Positions 16,249-24,387 of a DNA stretch of 64,000 nucleotides are shown here, piece by piece. The position numbers were made by a program, and so were the translations under genes. This DNA is from a virus. Under the pieces are notes generated by a model that had not been told where the DNA came from, did not search any database, and saw nothing but the letters and a program-made list of their open reading frames with translations. The DNA lies in IMG/VR virus record IMGVR_UViG_3300031576_000010, positions 1-64,000 of that record; one strand, 5' to 3'. Within the stretch, counting starts at the first letter, position 1. Each line of letters begins with the position of its first letter.

Positions 16249-19240
16249 TTCGCATCGGTAGGGACGATGCGGTGGAGTGCAGGAAGCGGATCAGCGAACG
16301 GGAGAAGGACCGCCGGGAGGTTCGCATCGGTAGGGACGATGCGGTGGAGTGCAGGTCGGCCGCTATCAGTGCGATCGCCTCGTTGAGGGTCGTTCGCATC
16401 GGTAGGGACGATGCGGTGGAGTGCAGGAGATAGTGACATCGGAATGGGACCGATTCTGAACCGAGTTCGCATCGGTAGGGACGATGCGGTGGAGTGCAGG
16501 GGCAGCGTCGAAGCGCAATGCGCGGCCGACGCGGAGTTCGCATCGGTAGGGACGATGCGGTGGAGTGCAGGCGGAAACGGAACTGCATGACGCGCATGAA
16601 GCTGGGTGGTTCGCATCGGTAGGGACGATGCGGTGGAGTGCAGGCCGTGGGCCAACCGGGCGAGCCAGTCGGCCTGGTTCGGTTCGCATCGGTAGGGACG
16701 ATGCGGTGGAGTGCAGGCAGTTTTCGGCCCGCCAGGCGGCGCCCGCTCTCACCGTTCGCATCGGTAGGGACGATGCGGTGGAGTGCAGGGTGAAGTAGCC
16801 GTCGGCCGATGCCGCCGCGCACCTGCCGGGTTCGCATCGGTAGGGACGATGCGGTGGAGTGCAGGGAGCGAGTCGCGTTCGATCAACCATCCCGGCCCGA
16901 CGTTCGCATCGGTAGGGACGATGCGGTGGAGTGCAGGGGCGCAAGCTGAAGGTGCTATTCGATGTCGGCTTCTCGTTCGCATCGGTAGGGACGATGCGGT
17001 GGAGTGCAGGGAGAACAAGGACCAGAGCCTGAACGTTGTCCTTGACGTTCGCATCGGTAGGGACGATGCGGTGGAGTGCAGGTGGGCCGAGCGATACGGC
17101 AAGTCCCTCGGGCTGGACGGTTCGCATCGGTAGGGACGATGCGGTGGAGTGCAGGTCCTGATCGGCGGCTCTACGGGATCAACGTGAGTAGTAGTTCGCA
17201 TCGGTAGGGACGATGCGAAGGAGTGCAGGGCGATCGTTTCGCGAACCGGGGTCGGCACCGTCTACTTCGGTTCGCATCGGTAGGGACGATGCGGTGGAGT
17301 GCAGGGGAGGTTCCGACGGCGCCTCCTCCGAAAGACTGGAGTTCGCATCGGTAGGGACGATGCGGTGGAGTGCAGGTCGTGTGGCGCGTCGACGAAGCGA
17401 TGGAGCAGGAGTGGTTCGCATCGGTAGGGACGATGCGGTGGAGTGCAGGATCGGAATGCCGCGCGCCAGCCCCTGCCGCACGATGGGTTCGCATCGGTAG
17501 GGACGATGCGGTGGAGTGCAGGGTCGGACACACCTCGGCCCTCGCGCGGCCAGGCGACAGGTTCGCATCGGTAGGGACGATGCGGTGGAGTGCAGGCACG
17601 AGACGAAACACCCACGACTTGCGCGGGCGGAGAGTTCGCATCGGTAGGGACGATGCGGTGGAGTGCAGGGGGAGTGCGCGGTCTGGGTTGACGATGAGGT
17701 CGCGAGGTTCGCATCGGTAGGGACGATGCGGTGGAGTGCAGGAACGCGGAACCAAGGCGACCGAGTTCCTCCCACTCGGGCGGTTCGCATCGGTAGGGAC
17801 GATGCGGTGGAGTGCAGGGCGTGCTGACCGGTGCCGGGCGGTAGCGATCTGACCGGTTCGCATCGGTAGGGACGATGCGGTGGAGTGCAGGTCCATCGAG
17901 GGCATCCCCCTCCTAAGCGGAGCTATCGGTTCGCATCGGTAGGGACGATGCGGTGGAGTGCAGGATCGGGTGCATCGAGAATGGCCCTGGTCGCTCTCGC
18001 AGTTCGCATCGGTAGGGACGATGCGGTGGAGTGCAGGAACTGGCGGTTCTCGGGGGTGAGGGCGCAACGGACGCGTTCGCATCGGTAGGGACGATGCGGT
18101 GGAGTGCAGGATGGTCGAGGTGTTCATGACGTCGAGCGGAACTGGGGTTCGCATCGGTAGGGACGATGCGGTGGAGTGCAGGATGGTCGAGGTGTTCATG
18201 ACGTCGAGCGGAACTGGGGTTCGCATCGGTAGGGACGATGCGGTGGAGTGCAGGCAGCGCAGCGACGATGGCCACAGGCGTCACTGGTGCGGGTTCGCAC
18301 CGGTAGAAACGATGCGGTGGAGTGCAGGGTTCGCCAACACGATCATGAAGTATGAAGTCTCGGCATCTGCCGATCGCACCGGTAGGGACGATGCGGTGGA
18401 GTGCAGGCGATGAATGGCTGCTCGGCGAGCTTGCCGACTTCGCGGATCGCACCGGTAGGAACGATGCGGTGGAGTGCAGGTGGTAGTGCGACAACGAGAA
18501 GTCGTGGTGACGGACCAGATCGCACCGGTAGGATGCGGTGGAGTGCAGGCCCAACTCCCCTCGAACCAACCGCGCACCAAATCGCCGAGATCGCACCGGT
18601 AGGGACGATGCGGTGGAGTGCAGGTACGAAGCGAGGCACGTCCGAGGCGAGATTCTGGACTGATCGCACCGGTAGGGACGATGCGGTGGAGTGCAGGAAC
18701 AACCCGGGCTGCACCGCAACGTGTGCGAGCGCCTAGGAACGATGTGGTGGAGTGGTGGAGTGGTGGAGTGCAGGAACGTGTTGTCGGTCCACTCGATAGG
18801 AACGATGTGGTGGAGTGCAGGCAGCCAGGTCAGCCAGCACCCTTCAGCACCCTTGCGGTGATGCCTGTTCGCACCGGTAGGAACGATGCGGTGGAGTGCA
18901 GGCAGGCGGGTGCCGCGTCAGGTGCCCAGCTCGGCTCCAGGTTCGCACGATGTGGTGGAGTGCAGGGCACAGATCGCGGGTGACTTGGTGCTCGCGGAGA
19001 CGCACTGGTATGAACGATGCGGTGGAGTGCAGGGGGCGCGACGAGATGCCTGTCGCCCCTAGGATACCGGATCGCAGTAGGAACGATGCGGTGGAGTGCA
19101 GGACCACAACGTGCGGGTCCGTCAACTGCCGGATTGCGCACCGGTAAGAACGATGCGGTGGAGTGCAGGATCTGGTTCTCGTCGTTCTTCGCTTGGGCCC
19201 AGGTTGTTCAGCACCGGTAGGAACGGTGCGGTGGAAGTAA
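16248..19240. CRISPR. CRISPR array, about 42 repeat units of 36 bp
   Basis: The repeat begins GTTCGCATCGGTAGGGACGA and continues TGCGGTGGAGTGCAGG (36 bp in total on the + strand). Spacers are mostly 35-40 bp. Copies 1-28 (16248-18254) are nearly identical, except copy 14 at 17194, where GGTG reads GAAG. From copy 29 (18293) rightward they drift: GCATCG becomes GCACCG, internal deletions appear (18518, 18941), and one unit near 18726-18773 has a GGTGGAGT expansion. The spacer at 18111-18146 is repeated exactly at 18183-18218. Each repeat holds a 7-bp hairpin, CGCATCG/CGATGCG. Transcription direction is unresolved: the decay gradient and leader favour +, while repeat structure (hairpin then AAC before the spacer) favours -. 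No Cas1 or Cas2 lies nearby. Confidence 0.97.
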
Positions 19241-19272
19241 AGATCGCACAGGCGTAGGAGAGGAAGACTGAG

Positions 19273-19869
19273 ATGGAAGAGAGAAAAAGCAGGTACACAA
19301 ACTGGCTCACAGAGCTACGTGCGACACGTGCTCAAAGGGCCAAGGACGAGATCGCGTTCTACGCTCGCATCGCCGAGTTCGAGACCGATACGGACTCGTG
19401 GGAATGGACAGGTATCTCGTTCGACCGAATCCTCAAGCTGGAATGCGGCATCTCGCCAGACCGCTACCGCGCGTACGTCAAGGCTGTCCGGCTCATCGGC
19501 CATGAGATGCTGCTTGGACTCGGGATGGACGTTGCGCTACGGCTCCGTCGTTTCATCGTTGATGACATTATACTGGCGACCCGTCTTTATGAGCGGGTTG
19601 CCACCCGCATCATTGGGTTCTCTGCTACGCACGACCGCTACCCAAGCCCAACCTACATCGGCCAGATCCTACGTGAAGAAGCCAAACGGCTCGGCATCGT
19701 CGTGCCGGTCAAGCAGAAGACCGAAGACAAGCTACAAACGGCGATCGGTGCGCTTCGCCGCATCGCTGAAGCGAAGGGTCTGAGCCGCAAAGAGATGCAG
19801 ACGATCGCCGCCGAAACGCTCGTACAAGTGGACATTGAGGTGGATGGTGTGGAGGACCACCCGGAGTGA
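19273..19869 (+). CDS. Unknown helical protein next to CRISPR array, 198 aa
   Basis: ATG 19273 follows a good ribosome site (GGAGAGGAAG), 32 bp after the last degenerate repeat. The protein is mostly helical and charged: KSRYTNWLTELRATRAQRA near the start, a WEWTGISFDRILKLECGIS segment, and a C-terminal GLSRKEMQTIAAETLVQVD helix. No catalytic motif or membrane segment is visible, and I do not recognise a family. Its codon use resembles the Cas12-like gene more than the helicases. Its stop overlaps the start of the SNF2 C-terminal half. An accessory or regulator of the CRISPR system is a guess based on position only. Confidence 0.7.
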   Translation: MEERKSRYTNWLTELRATRAQRAKDEIAFYARIAEFETDTDSWEWTGISFDRILKLECGISPDRYRAYVKAVRLIGHEMLLGLGMDVALRLRRFIVDDIILATRLYERVATRIIGFSATHDRYPSPTYIGQILREEAKRLGIVVPVKQKTEDKLQTAIGALRRIAEAKGLSRKEMQTIAAETLVQVDIEVDGVEDHPE

Positions 19870-20933
19870 AGGGCCGCATCCGCTCCGTCCGCCCGTTCCA
19901 GGAGGCCCGCCGCGTCCTCCTGACCGGCACGCCTGTCAGCGAATCTCCGCTCAACGCGTTCCCCGTCCTCCAGCTCATCGCGCCCGAACGCGTTCCGTCG
20001 AAGACCCGGTTCGACCACCACTTCATCGTCCGGGCCGCCACAAAGGCGGGGCCCGTCACCGTCCAGAAGGCGGTCGGCTACAACAACCTCGACGAGCTGA
20101 AGCGGATGCTGGAGGCGGTGTCGGTCCGGCGCCTGAAGGCCGACATCCGCGGGATGCCCGACCGCGTCGAGACGGTGCGGTACTGCCAGCCATCCGGCCG
20201 CCAACACGACCACTACCGCGAGATCCTCAAGGGCATCCTGGCCGACATCGCCGCGTCGCCCGACTGGGCCCTCACGCTCGACATCGCGTGCGTCAAGTTG
20301 CTGCGGCTCCGCCAGGTGCTCAACTCGCCCGAGATCCTCGGGCTCGACGGGCGGTCCGGCAAGTACGACGAGCTGGATGGAGTGGTCGAGGAGGTGCTCT
20401 CTGATTCCGGCCCATACGAAGCGAAGCTGTTGATCTGGACCGAGTGGAACCGGGCGGTCGACCTCCTAGCCAGCCGGTACTCTGGACACGGAGTCATCAC
20501 GGTCGACCAGCGGACCACTCAGCAGCAACTCGCCGAGTATGAGAGGACGTTTGACCGTTCAGATGAGCGGATTGTGATTGGGACGCCAAAAAAGGCCGGG
20601 ACGGGGATGGACTGGCTGGCTAGGTGTCGGACGGCCATTTACGTCGAGAAGACGTACTCGCTGGTCAACCATGTTCAAAGCATAGATCGGATCGTCCGGA
20701 GGGTCGGGGAGGGTGACCCGGCCGACTCACCGGCTGTTCAGCAGGTCAAGCGAATCAAGCGGTCACCCGCGTCCATCCTGTATCTCCACGTGCAAAACAG
20801 CGTTGACGACGCGGTTGATTTCGTCCTCCGGAGGAAAATCGATCTTGGCGTCGCCCTCCTCACAGAAGATGCTAGACTCATGGAAGATGGGCGTATGGAT
20901 TTACTCCAGATGCTCCAGACGGGCATGAGCTAG
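19866..20933 (+). CDS. SNF2-family helicase, C-terminal half (split gene)
   Basis: 355 residues from GTG 19866, which overlaps the previous stop (GTGA). It starts just before helicase motif III (VLLTGTPVSES, about residue 17) and has no Walker A or DEAH box. It contains the usual second RecA domain: LLRLRQVLNSPEIL, LLIWTEWNRAVDLLASRY, IVIGTPKKAGTGMDW and motif VI VQSIDRIVRRVGEG. With residues 1-261 of the gene at 10392 it makes one complete SNF2 helicase of about 610 residues. The repeated RIRP at both edges (ARIRPA and RIRSVRPF) suggests where the gene was opened. Confidence 0.8.
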   Translation: MKGRIRSVRPFQEARRVLLTGTPVSESPLNAFPVLQLIAPERVPSKTRFDHHFIVRAATKAGPVTVQKAVGYNNLDELKRMLEAVSVRRLKADIRGMPDRVETVRYCQPSGRQHDHYREILKGILADIAASPDWALTLDIACVKLLRLRQVLNSPEILGLDGRSGKYDELDGVVEEVLSDSGPYEAKLLIWTEWNRAVDLLASRYSGHGVITVDQRTTQQQLAEYERTFDRSDERIVIGTPKKAGTGMDWLARCRTAIYVEKTYSLVNHVQSIDRIVRRVGEGDPADSPAVQQVKRIKRSPASILYLHVQNSVDDAVDFVLRRKIDLGVALLTEDARLMEDGRMDLLQMLQTGMS

Positions 20934-20998
20934 GAGGATGAGGTGCGAAGAGGGGTGGTTTCGACGACATCACAGGTCGGCAGTTCGGCCGACTCAAG

Positions 20999-21691
20999 GT
21001 GGTTCGGAGGGTCGCGAACAAGGGGACCGCTACCGCGTGGGAGTGCGTCTGCGATTGTGGCAAGAAGGTCGTCGTGCTTGGTTACTCCCTCTGCCGAGGG
21101 AACACACGTAGCTGCGGGTGCTTGGCGATGGATCTGCGCCGTGAGCGAAACCGGTCCAAGGGAATCCCACCTGGAACGTTCGGGAAGCTCACGGTCATCA
21201 AGCAGCACGGGTTGTCACGCGGACGAGATGCTACGTACCTATGCCACTGCGCGTGCGGCCGCGAGGTCGTAGCGGTCGGACACCGTCTTCGTAGCGGCAA
21301 GACGGTGAGCTGCCGATGCAAGCGGCGGCTGTTGCCAGGTGAAGCCGAAAAGCACCGGGTCCTCCGCGGGTACATGAGAAATGCAACCACCCGTGGGCAC
21401 AAGTTCACGCTGTCAGAAGACGAAGCCTTCGCGATCTTCGCATCGCTATGCTTCTACTGCGGGGCAGCACCAGCGAACATCTCGGATGGTGGTCGAGGCG
21501 TTTTCGGATCCTTCACCTACAGCGGGATCGATAGGATCGACAGCGACTACGGGTACACGCCAGAGAACGTCCGTCCATGCTGCAAGATGTGCAACACCGC
21601 CAAGCACAACTACTCCGTGGGCGTGTTTCTCGCGTGGGCACGACGGCTCGTTGAGCACCAAGCAGCGCAATGCTTGACAGCCGCAGGATAG
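20999..21691 (+). CDS. HNH homing endonuclease, 5' end uncertain or frameshifted
   Basis: 230 residues from GTG 20999. The N-terminal half has two C-x-C-G units (WECVCDCGKKVVVLG, CHCACGREVVAVG) of a DNA-binding zinc module. The C-terminal half has CFYCGAAP, GIDRIDSDYGYTPENVRPCC and KMCNTAKHNYS, an HNH fold of free-standing homing enzymes. The domain clearly begins upstream (FDDITGRQFGRLKVV in the same frame, from about 20960), but no start codon lies in that frame after a TGA at 20939. A good ribosome site AGGAGG (20932-20937) precedes GTG 20943 in another frame, so a small frameshift near 20950 is likely. It sits just after the SNF2 C-terminal half. Confidence 0.75.
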   Translation: MVRRVANKGTATAWECVCDCGKKVVVLGYSLCRGNTRSCGCLAMDLRRERNRSKGIPPGTFGKLTVIKQHGLSRGRDATYLCHCACGREVVAVGHRLRSGKTVSCRCKRRLLPGEAEKHRVLRGYMRNATTRGHKFTLSEDEAFAIFASLCFYCGAAPANISDGGRGVFGSFTYSGIDRIDSDYGYTPENVRPCCKMCNTAKHNYSVGVFLAWARRLVEHQAAQCLTAAG

Positions 21692-21702
21692 GTGTGTGAG
21701 AA
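21674..21702 (+). promoter_or_regulatory. Weak promoter at 3' end of HNH gene
   Basis: TTGACAGCCGCAG at 21674 resembles the shared TTGACACnnGCAA element and lies in the last codons of the HNH gene, ahead of the winged-helix gene. The -10 (TGAGAA) is poor. Confidence 0.3.
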
Positions 21703-21731
21703 GGACTGACCAAACTTTGAGGAAGGGGAAC

Positions 21732-22016
21732 ATGGCGACCAAGACGAAGACGACGAAGCGGTCGACCGGCAAGAAGACGGCGATGCAACGGACCAAGACC
21801 AGGGTGGCGGCCCACACCAGCGCCTCGATCGAGAAGAGGGTGCTGACCGCCATCAAGCGGGCGGGCCGCGCGTACATCGCGAGCATGGACCTCGCCCACC
21901 TGACCGCCAGGTCGACCTCGTGGGTCGCGGTGACGATCCGGAGGCTCCGGGACGCCGGCCATTCGATCGAGTCGAAGCGGGGGATCGCGGGGGGCTACAG
22001 GCTCGCGCGCGCCTGA
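21732..22016 (+). CDS. Small basic winged-helix DNA-binding protein
   Basis: 94 residues from ATG 21732, preceded by GGAAGGGG as ribosome site. The first 30 residues are lysine/threonine-rich, like a histone or H-NS-type tail. Residues 32-94 (SIEKRVLTAIKRAGRAYIAS, then HLTARSTSWVAVTIRRLRDA and a GIAGGYRL wing) fit a winged helix. A DNA-binding regulator or nucleoid-like protein is likely. Confidence 0.6.
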   Translation: MATKTKTTKRSTGKKTAMQRTKTRVAAHTSASIEKRVLTAIKRAGRAYIASMDLAHLTARSTSWVAVTIRRLRDAGHSIESKRGIAGGYRLARA

Positions 22017-22028
22017 CCTGGCCGGTTC

Positions 22029-22295
22029 GTGGACCTCCGGTCATCTGATGTCGTGCTGGCCGCCCGGATGGCCGAGAATCCAGAAGTATTGCGCCTAGTT
22101 ATAGGCCGTCAACCCGCCCAACCAACCACTTTGCCGACCGTAGCCCTCCTCGTCCTCCTGGTGGTCGTGGTCGTGGTCGTGCTCGCCTGGCCGCCCAGCC
22201 GCTCCGCTGAGCCACGTTCTAGCCGGCCGGTCCACGAGCGGTCGTCGTGCTGGACGGACGGCTGGGAGGCGGCCAGGCCGGTCTCCCCACGCTAG
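22029..22295 (+). CDS. Small single-pass membrane protein
   Basis: 88 residues from GTG 22029. One strong transmembrane stretch, TVALLVLLVVVVVVVLAW, lies in the middle, with a polar N-terminus and a basic, arginine-rich C-terminus. No family recognised. The valine run comes from a low-complexity GTGGTCGTGGTC stretch. Confidence 0.45.
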   Translation: MDLRSSDVVLAARMAENPEVLRLVIGRQPAQPTTLPTVALLVLLVVVVVVVLAWPPSRSAEPRSSRPVHERSSCWTDGWEAARPVSPR

Positions 22296-22311
22296 CGAAA
22301 GGACGTGCCCG

Positions 22312-22578
22312 ATGACTTCGCCCAGCACGAAGGGGCCGGCCGCCAGCCGGGTGGCCGAGCTGTACATGTGGGTCATCTACGAACGACCCAGCGACTTCCC
22401 GGACGCCTGGGTGGTGCGCAAGTGGCGGACGGGTCCGGGCGGACGGCTGGAAGTGGCGCTCACGTGCAACACGTTCGACTCGCTGGAACGCGCGCGAGCC
22501 GAGGGGGTGCCGGCCGGCACCGTCCGGATCCACCGCGGCCCGAACGACGATCCCGTCATCGTGGAGACGTGGCTGTAA
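22312..22578 (+). CDS. Hypothetical protein, 88 aa
   Basis: ATG 22312. The sequence has regular strand/helix character: YMWVIYERPSDFPDAWVVRK, then LEVALTCNTFDSLERARAEG and VIVETWL. It looks like a real small globular protein but has no motif I recognise. It is followed by a promoter at 22586. Confidence 0.55.
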   Translation: MTSPSTKGPAASRVAELYMWVIYERPSDFPDAWVVRKWRTGPGGRLEVALTCNTFDSLERARAEGVPAGTVRIHRGPNDDPVIVETWL

Positions 22579-22585
22579 GTTTCTC

Positions 22586-22614
22586 TTGACACACGCAAGC
22601 AACAGCGATATGAG
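22586..22614 (+). promoter_or_regulatory. Sigma70-like promoter, possibly giving a leaderless mRNA
   Basis: TTGACA (22586-22591) in TTGACACACGCAA, 17-bp spacer, TATGAG (22609-22614). The expected start site, about 7 bp on, coincides with GTG 22621 of the next gene, so translation may be leaderless. Confidence 0.65.
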
Positions 22615-22620
22615 TGTCGC

Positions 22621-23319
22621 GTGAACCGGAAGGACCGGGAAGACCGCCGCTACCACCTGCCCATCCTGGGCAAGCGGATGAACCTGCGGCTCGACCGGCT
22701 CCGCCACGACCTCGATGAAGCGGCCAGGAAGGTGGCGGGAGGTGCCAGGAAGGCTGGCACGACCTGCCGGACCGATTGCTTCGGGTGCTGCTACCAACTC
22801 GTCCTCGTTGGCCTAGCGGAGGCGCTCCTGATGGTCCGGTGGCTCAACCGGCACGGCCGCATCACCACCGAGATGATCGACCGGCTCCAGCGGGCCGCCG
22901 GGCAGTCATTCGGCACGACCGCCACCCAGCACTTCCGGCAGGCGATCCCATGCGTCTTCCTCGACCAATCGACACCCGACCACCACTGCACCATCTACCC
23001 GGTCCGGCCGTTCGCCTGCGCGACCTACTGGACCAAGGTGGACGATCCAGCCGTCTGCTACCCAACCGCCAAGCTGGACATCCCGGTGGTCGACACGAGC
23101 GTCGCGGCCGCCTGGTACCTGGTCCATACCGGTGAGGTGGAGGCGGCGCTCCGCAAGACCGACGGGACCGAGATGTACCTCCCAGCCCCATTGCCCATCG
23201 CCCTGCTGGTCGCGATCGACATGATGGCGCGGGGGGTAGGAGCGATCGACGCCTGGACCGCCCGGACACCAGAGGATCAGGCTAGGGCGCGCAGCATCCT
23301 GGACAGGAGCGGAGCATGA
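22621..23319 (+). CDS. YkgJ-family cysteine-cluster protein
   Basis: 232 residues. The pattern CRTDCFGCCYQLVLVG, later IPCVFLDQ, then CTIYPVRPFACATYW and a further cysteine, is that of the YkgJ/UPF0153 family, whose cysteines bind zinc or an Fe-S cluster. Members are proposed metal chelators, and their biological role is poorly known. The GTG start coincides with the predicted transcription start. ATG 22678 is an alternative with a normal leader. The stop overlaps the next ATG. Confidence 0.65.
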   Translation: MNRKDREDRRYHLPILGKRMNLRLDRLRHDLDEAARKVAGGARKAGTTCRTDCFGCCYQLVLVGLAEALLMVRWLNRHGRITTEMIDRLQRAAGQSFGTTATQHFRQAIPCVFLDQSTPDHHCTIYPVRPFACATYWTKVDDPAVCYPTAKLDIPVVDTSVAAAWYLVHTGEVEAALRKTDGTEMYLPAPLPIALLVAIDMMARGVGAIDAWTARTPEDQARARSILDRSGA

Positions 23320-23447
23320 CGCCAGAGGAACGGCTCGCAAAACTGCTGGACGATCGGGACGAAGAAATCGCCCGGCTGAGCGATATGGTCGAGGAGCTGA
23401 AGGATCGGCTCGAAGGACATGAAGAAAGGGGACGACAGCGAAGGTAA
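23316..23447 (+). CDS. Tiny coiled-coil protein, 43 aa
   Basis: ATGA overlap with the previous gene. MTPEERLAKLLDDRDEEIAR followed by LSDMVEELKDRLEGHEE shows clear leucine heptads. Good codon use and the coupled start make it likely real. The 83 bp that follow (23448-23530) contain no gene I can support. Confidence 0.5.
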   Translation: MTPEERLAKLLDDRDEEIARLSDMVEELKDRLEGHEERGRQRR

Positions 23448-23530
23448 AGGGACGCCGTTCCGCATGGGTGCGCGGCGGCTGGGACCACCAACGCCAGGTC
23501 GGACGCGAACACCGACGGGGAGCATGACGG

Positions 23531-23740
23531 ATGCACCGGATCGACAGGATCAAGAAGAAGGCGAACAAGACGCCCGAGGAGAAGTGGTTGCTCGACCTGC
23601 TCGACGTCTTCATCGCGGCGCTGGACGACGAGTGCTCCCACTCGCACCATCCGGGCTCGTGCCACGCGATCGGCAAGCCGTGCGGGTCGAAGAGCTGCGA
23701 GGCGTTCTTCATGCTGGGCGAACAAGAGGCGCGGCGATGA
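23531..23740 (+). CDS. Small cysteine/histidine-rich protein, 69 aa
   Basis: ATG 23531: a basic helical start (IDRIKKKANKTPEEKWLLDL) and a C-terminal metal-type cluster (CSHSHHPGSCHAIGKPCGSK and C). It possibly binds zinc. Family not recognised. The stop overlaps the next ATG (ATGA). Confidence 0.55.
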   Translation: MHRIDRIKKKANKTPEEKWLLDLLDVFIAALDDECSHSHHPGSCHAIGKPCGSKSCEAFFMLGEQEARR

Positions 23741-24387
23741 AGGTCAAGATCCCAGAGCCGCTCTACCGCGTCGAGACCAAGGCGCTCAAGTCCTACCTCA
23801 ACGAGGACAAGTTCCGCTACCAGAAGTACGCGGAGGTCGAGCTGTCCGAGCTGTCGCGGCCACGGTTCCGCGCGCTCGTGAAGATGTGCGAGCCCCACCA
23901 GAAGATCCGGGGGGTCGGCCTTCTCCTCAAGGACATGCGCGCGTGGGAGCGGGTCGCGGCCGGCGACCATTCGGTCAAGCCCCGGTCGGTCGAGCAGTTC
24001 GCCGATATGGCGACCGAACTGATCCGTACGTCGGCGGGCCACCGGCTCTACCGCAAGGACCCCGAACGAGACATCTGGCTCGCCTACTACGTCAACAGGG
24101 TCGCGTACCACCCGCCCGAACATCGCAGCCATGGGTACGAGACGCCCCCGTCATGCAGCATCCGGCTCATCTGGGAGGAATTCGCCCAGCGCCACCAAGA
24201 TAGCCCGACGTGGCACGCGGAGGACTCGCTCCACATCACGCCCGCCGAAGCGCTGGGCCGCAAGGGCTACTTCATCGAGACCGAAGAGATGCGCGCCACT
24301 ACATGGCCGACAGGGACCGGTTCCACCAGCTTGTCGGTCGGGTCGGCCTCCAGGTTCTCGCGACCGGCGTCGCGACCGACGACCTAG
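23737..24387 (+). CDS. N-terminal domain of an AAA+ protein, apparently frameshifted
   Basis: 216 residues. The body (KALKSYLNEDKFRYQKYAEV, GHRLYRKDPERDIWLAYYVN, and GRKGYFIETEEMR at the end) reads well until about 24,295. The last 30 residues are serine/arginine-rich and look like the wrong frame. In the +0 frame the sequence continues sensibly as MADRDRFHQLVGRVGLQVLA of the AAA+ gene. The simplest reading is one long gene broken by a 1-2 base change at GCGCCACTACATGG. The alternative is two genes overlapping by 85 bp. Confidence 0.6.
   Translation: MKVKIPEPLYRVETKALKSYLNEDKFRYQKYAEVELSELSRPRFRALVKMCEPHQKIRGVGLLLKDMRAWERVAAGDHSVKPRSVEQFADMATELIRTSAGHRLYRKDPERDIWLAYYVNRVAYHPPEHRSHGYETPPSCSIRLIWEEFAQRHQDSPTWHAEDSLHITPAEALGRKGYFIETEEMRATTWPTGTGSTSLSVGSASRFSRPASRPTT

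Noticed and set aside
16205-16260. Rho-independent terminator at the array edge
   Set aside because: The stem is strong, but no T-run follows on either strand.
16194-19220. Long open frames on both strands across the CRISPR array
   Set aside because: They arise because the repeat happens to lack stops; the predicted proteins are just the repeat translated over and over (VRIGRDDAVECR, FASVGTMRWSAG).
11172-19880. Split intein joining the SNF2 halves
   Set aside because: The tail of the first half has no splice-block start (C/S...GDT) and the second half has no VHN ending upstream.
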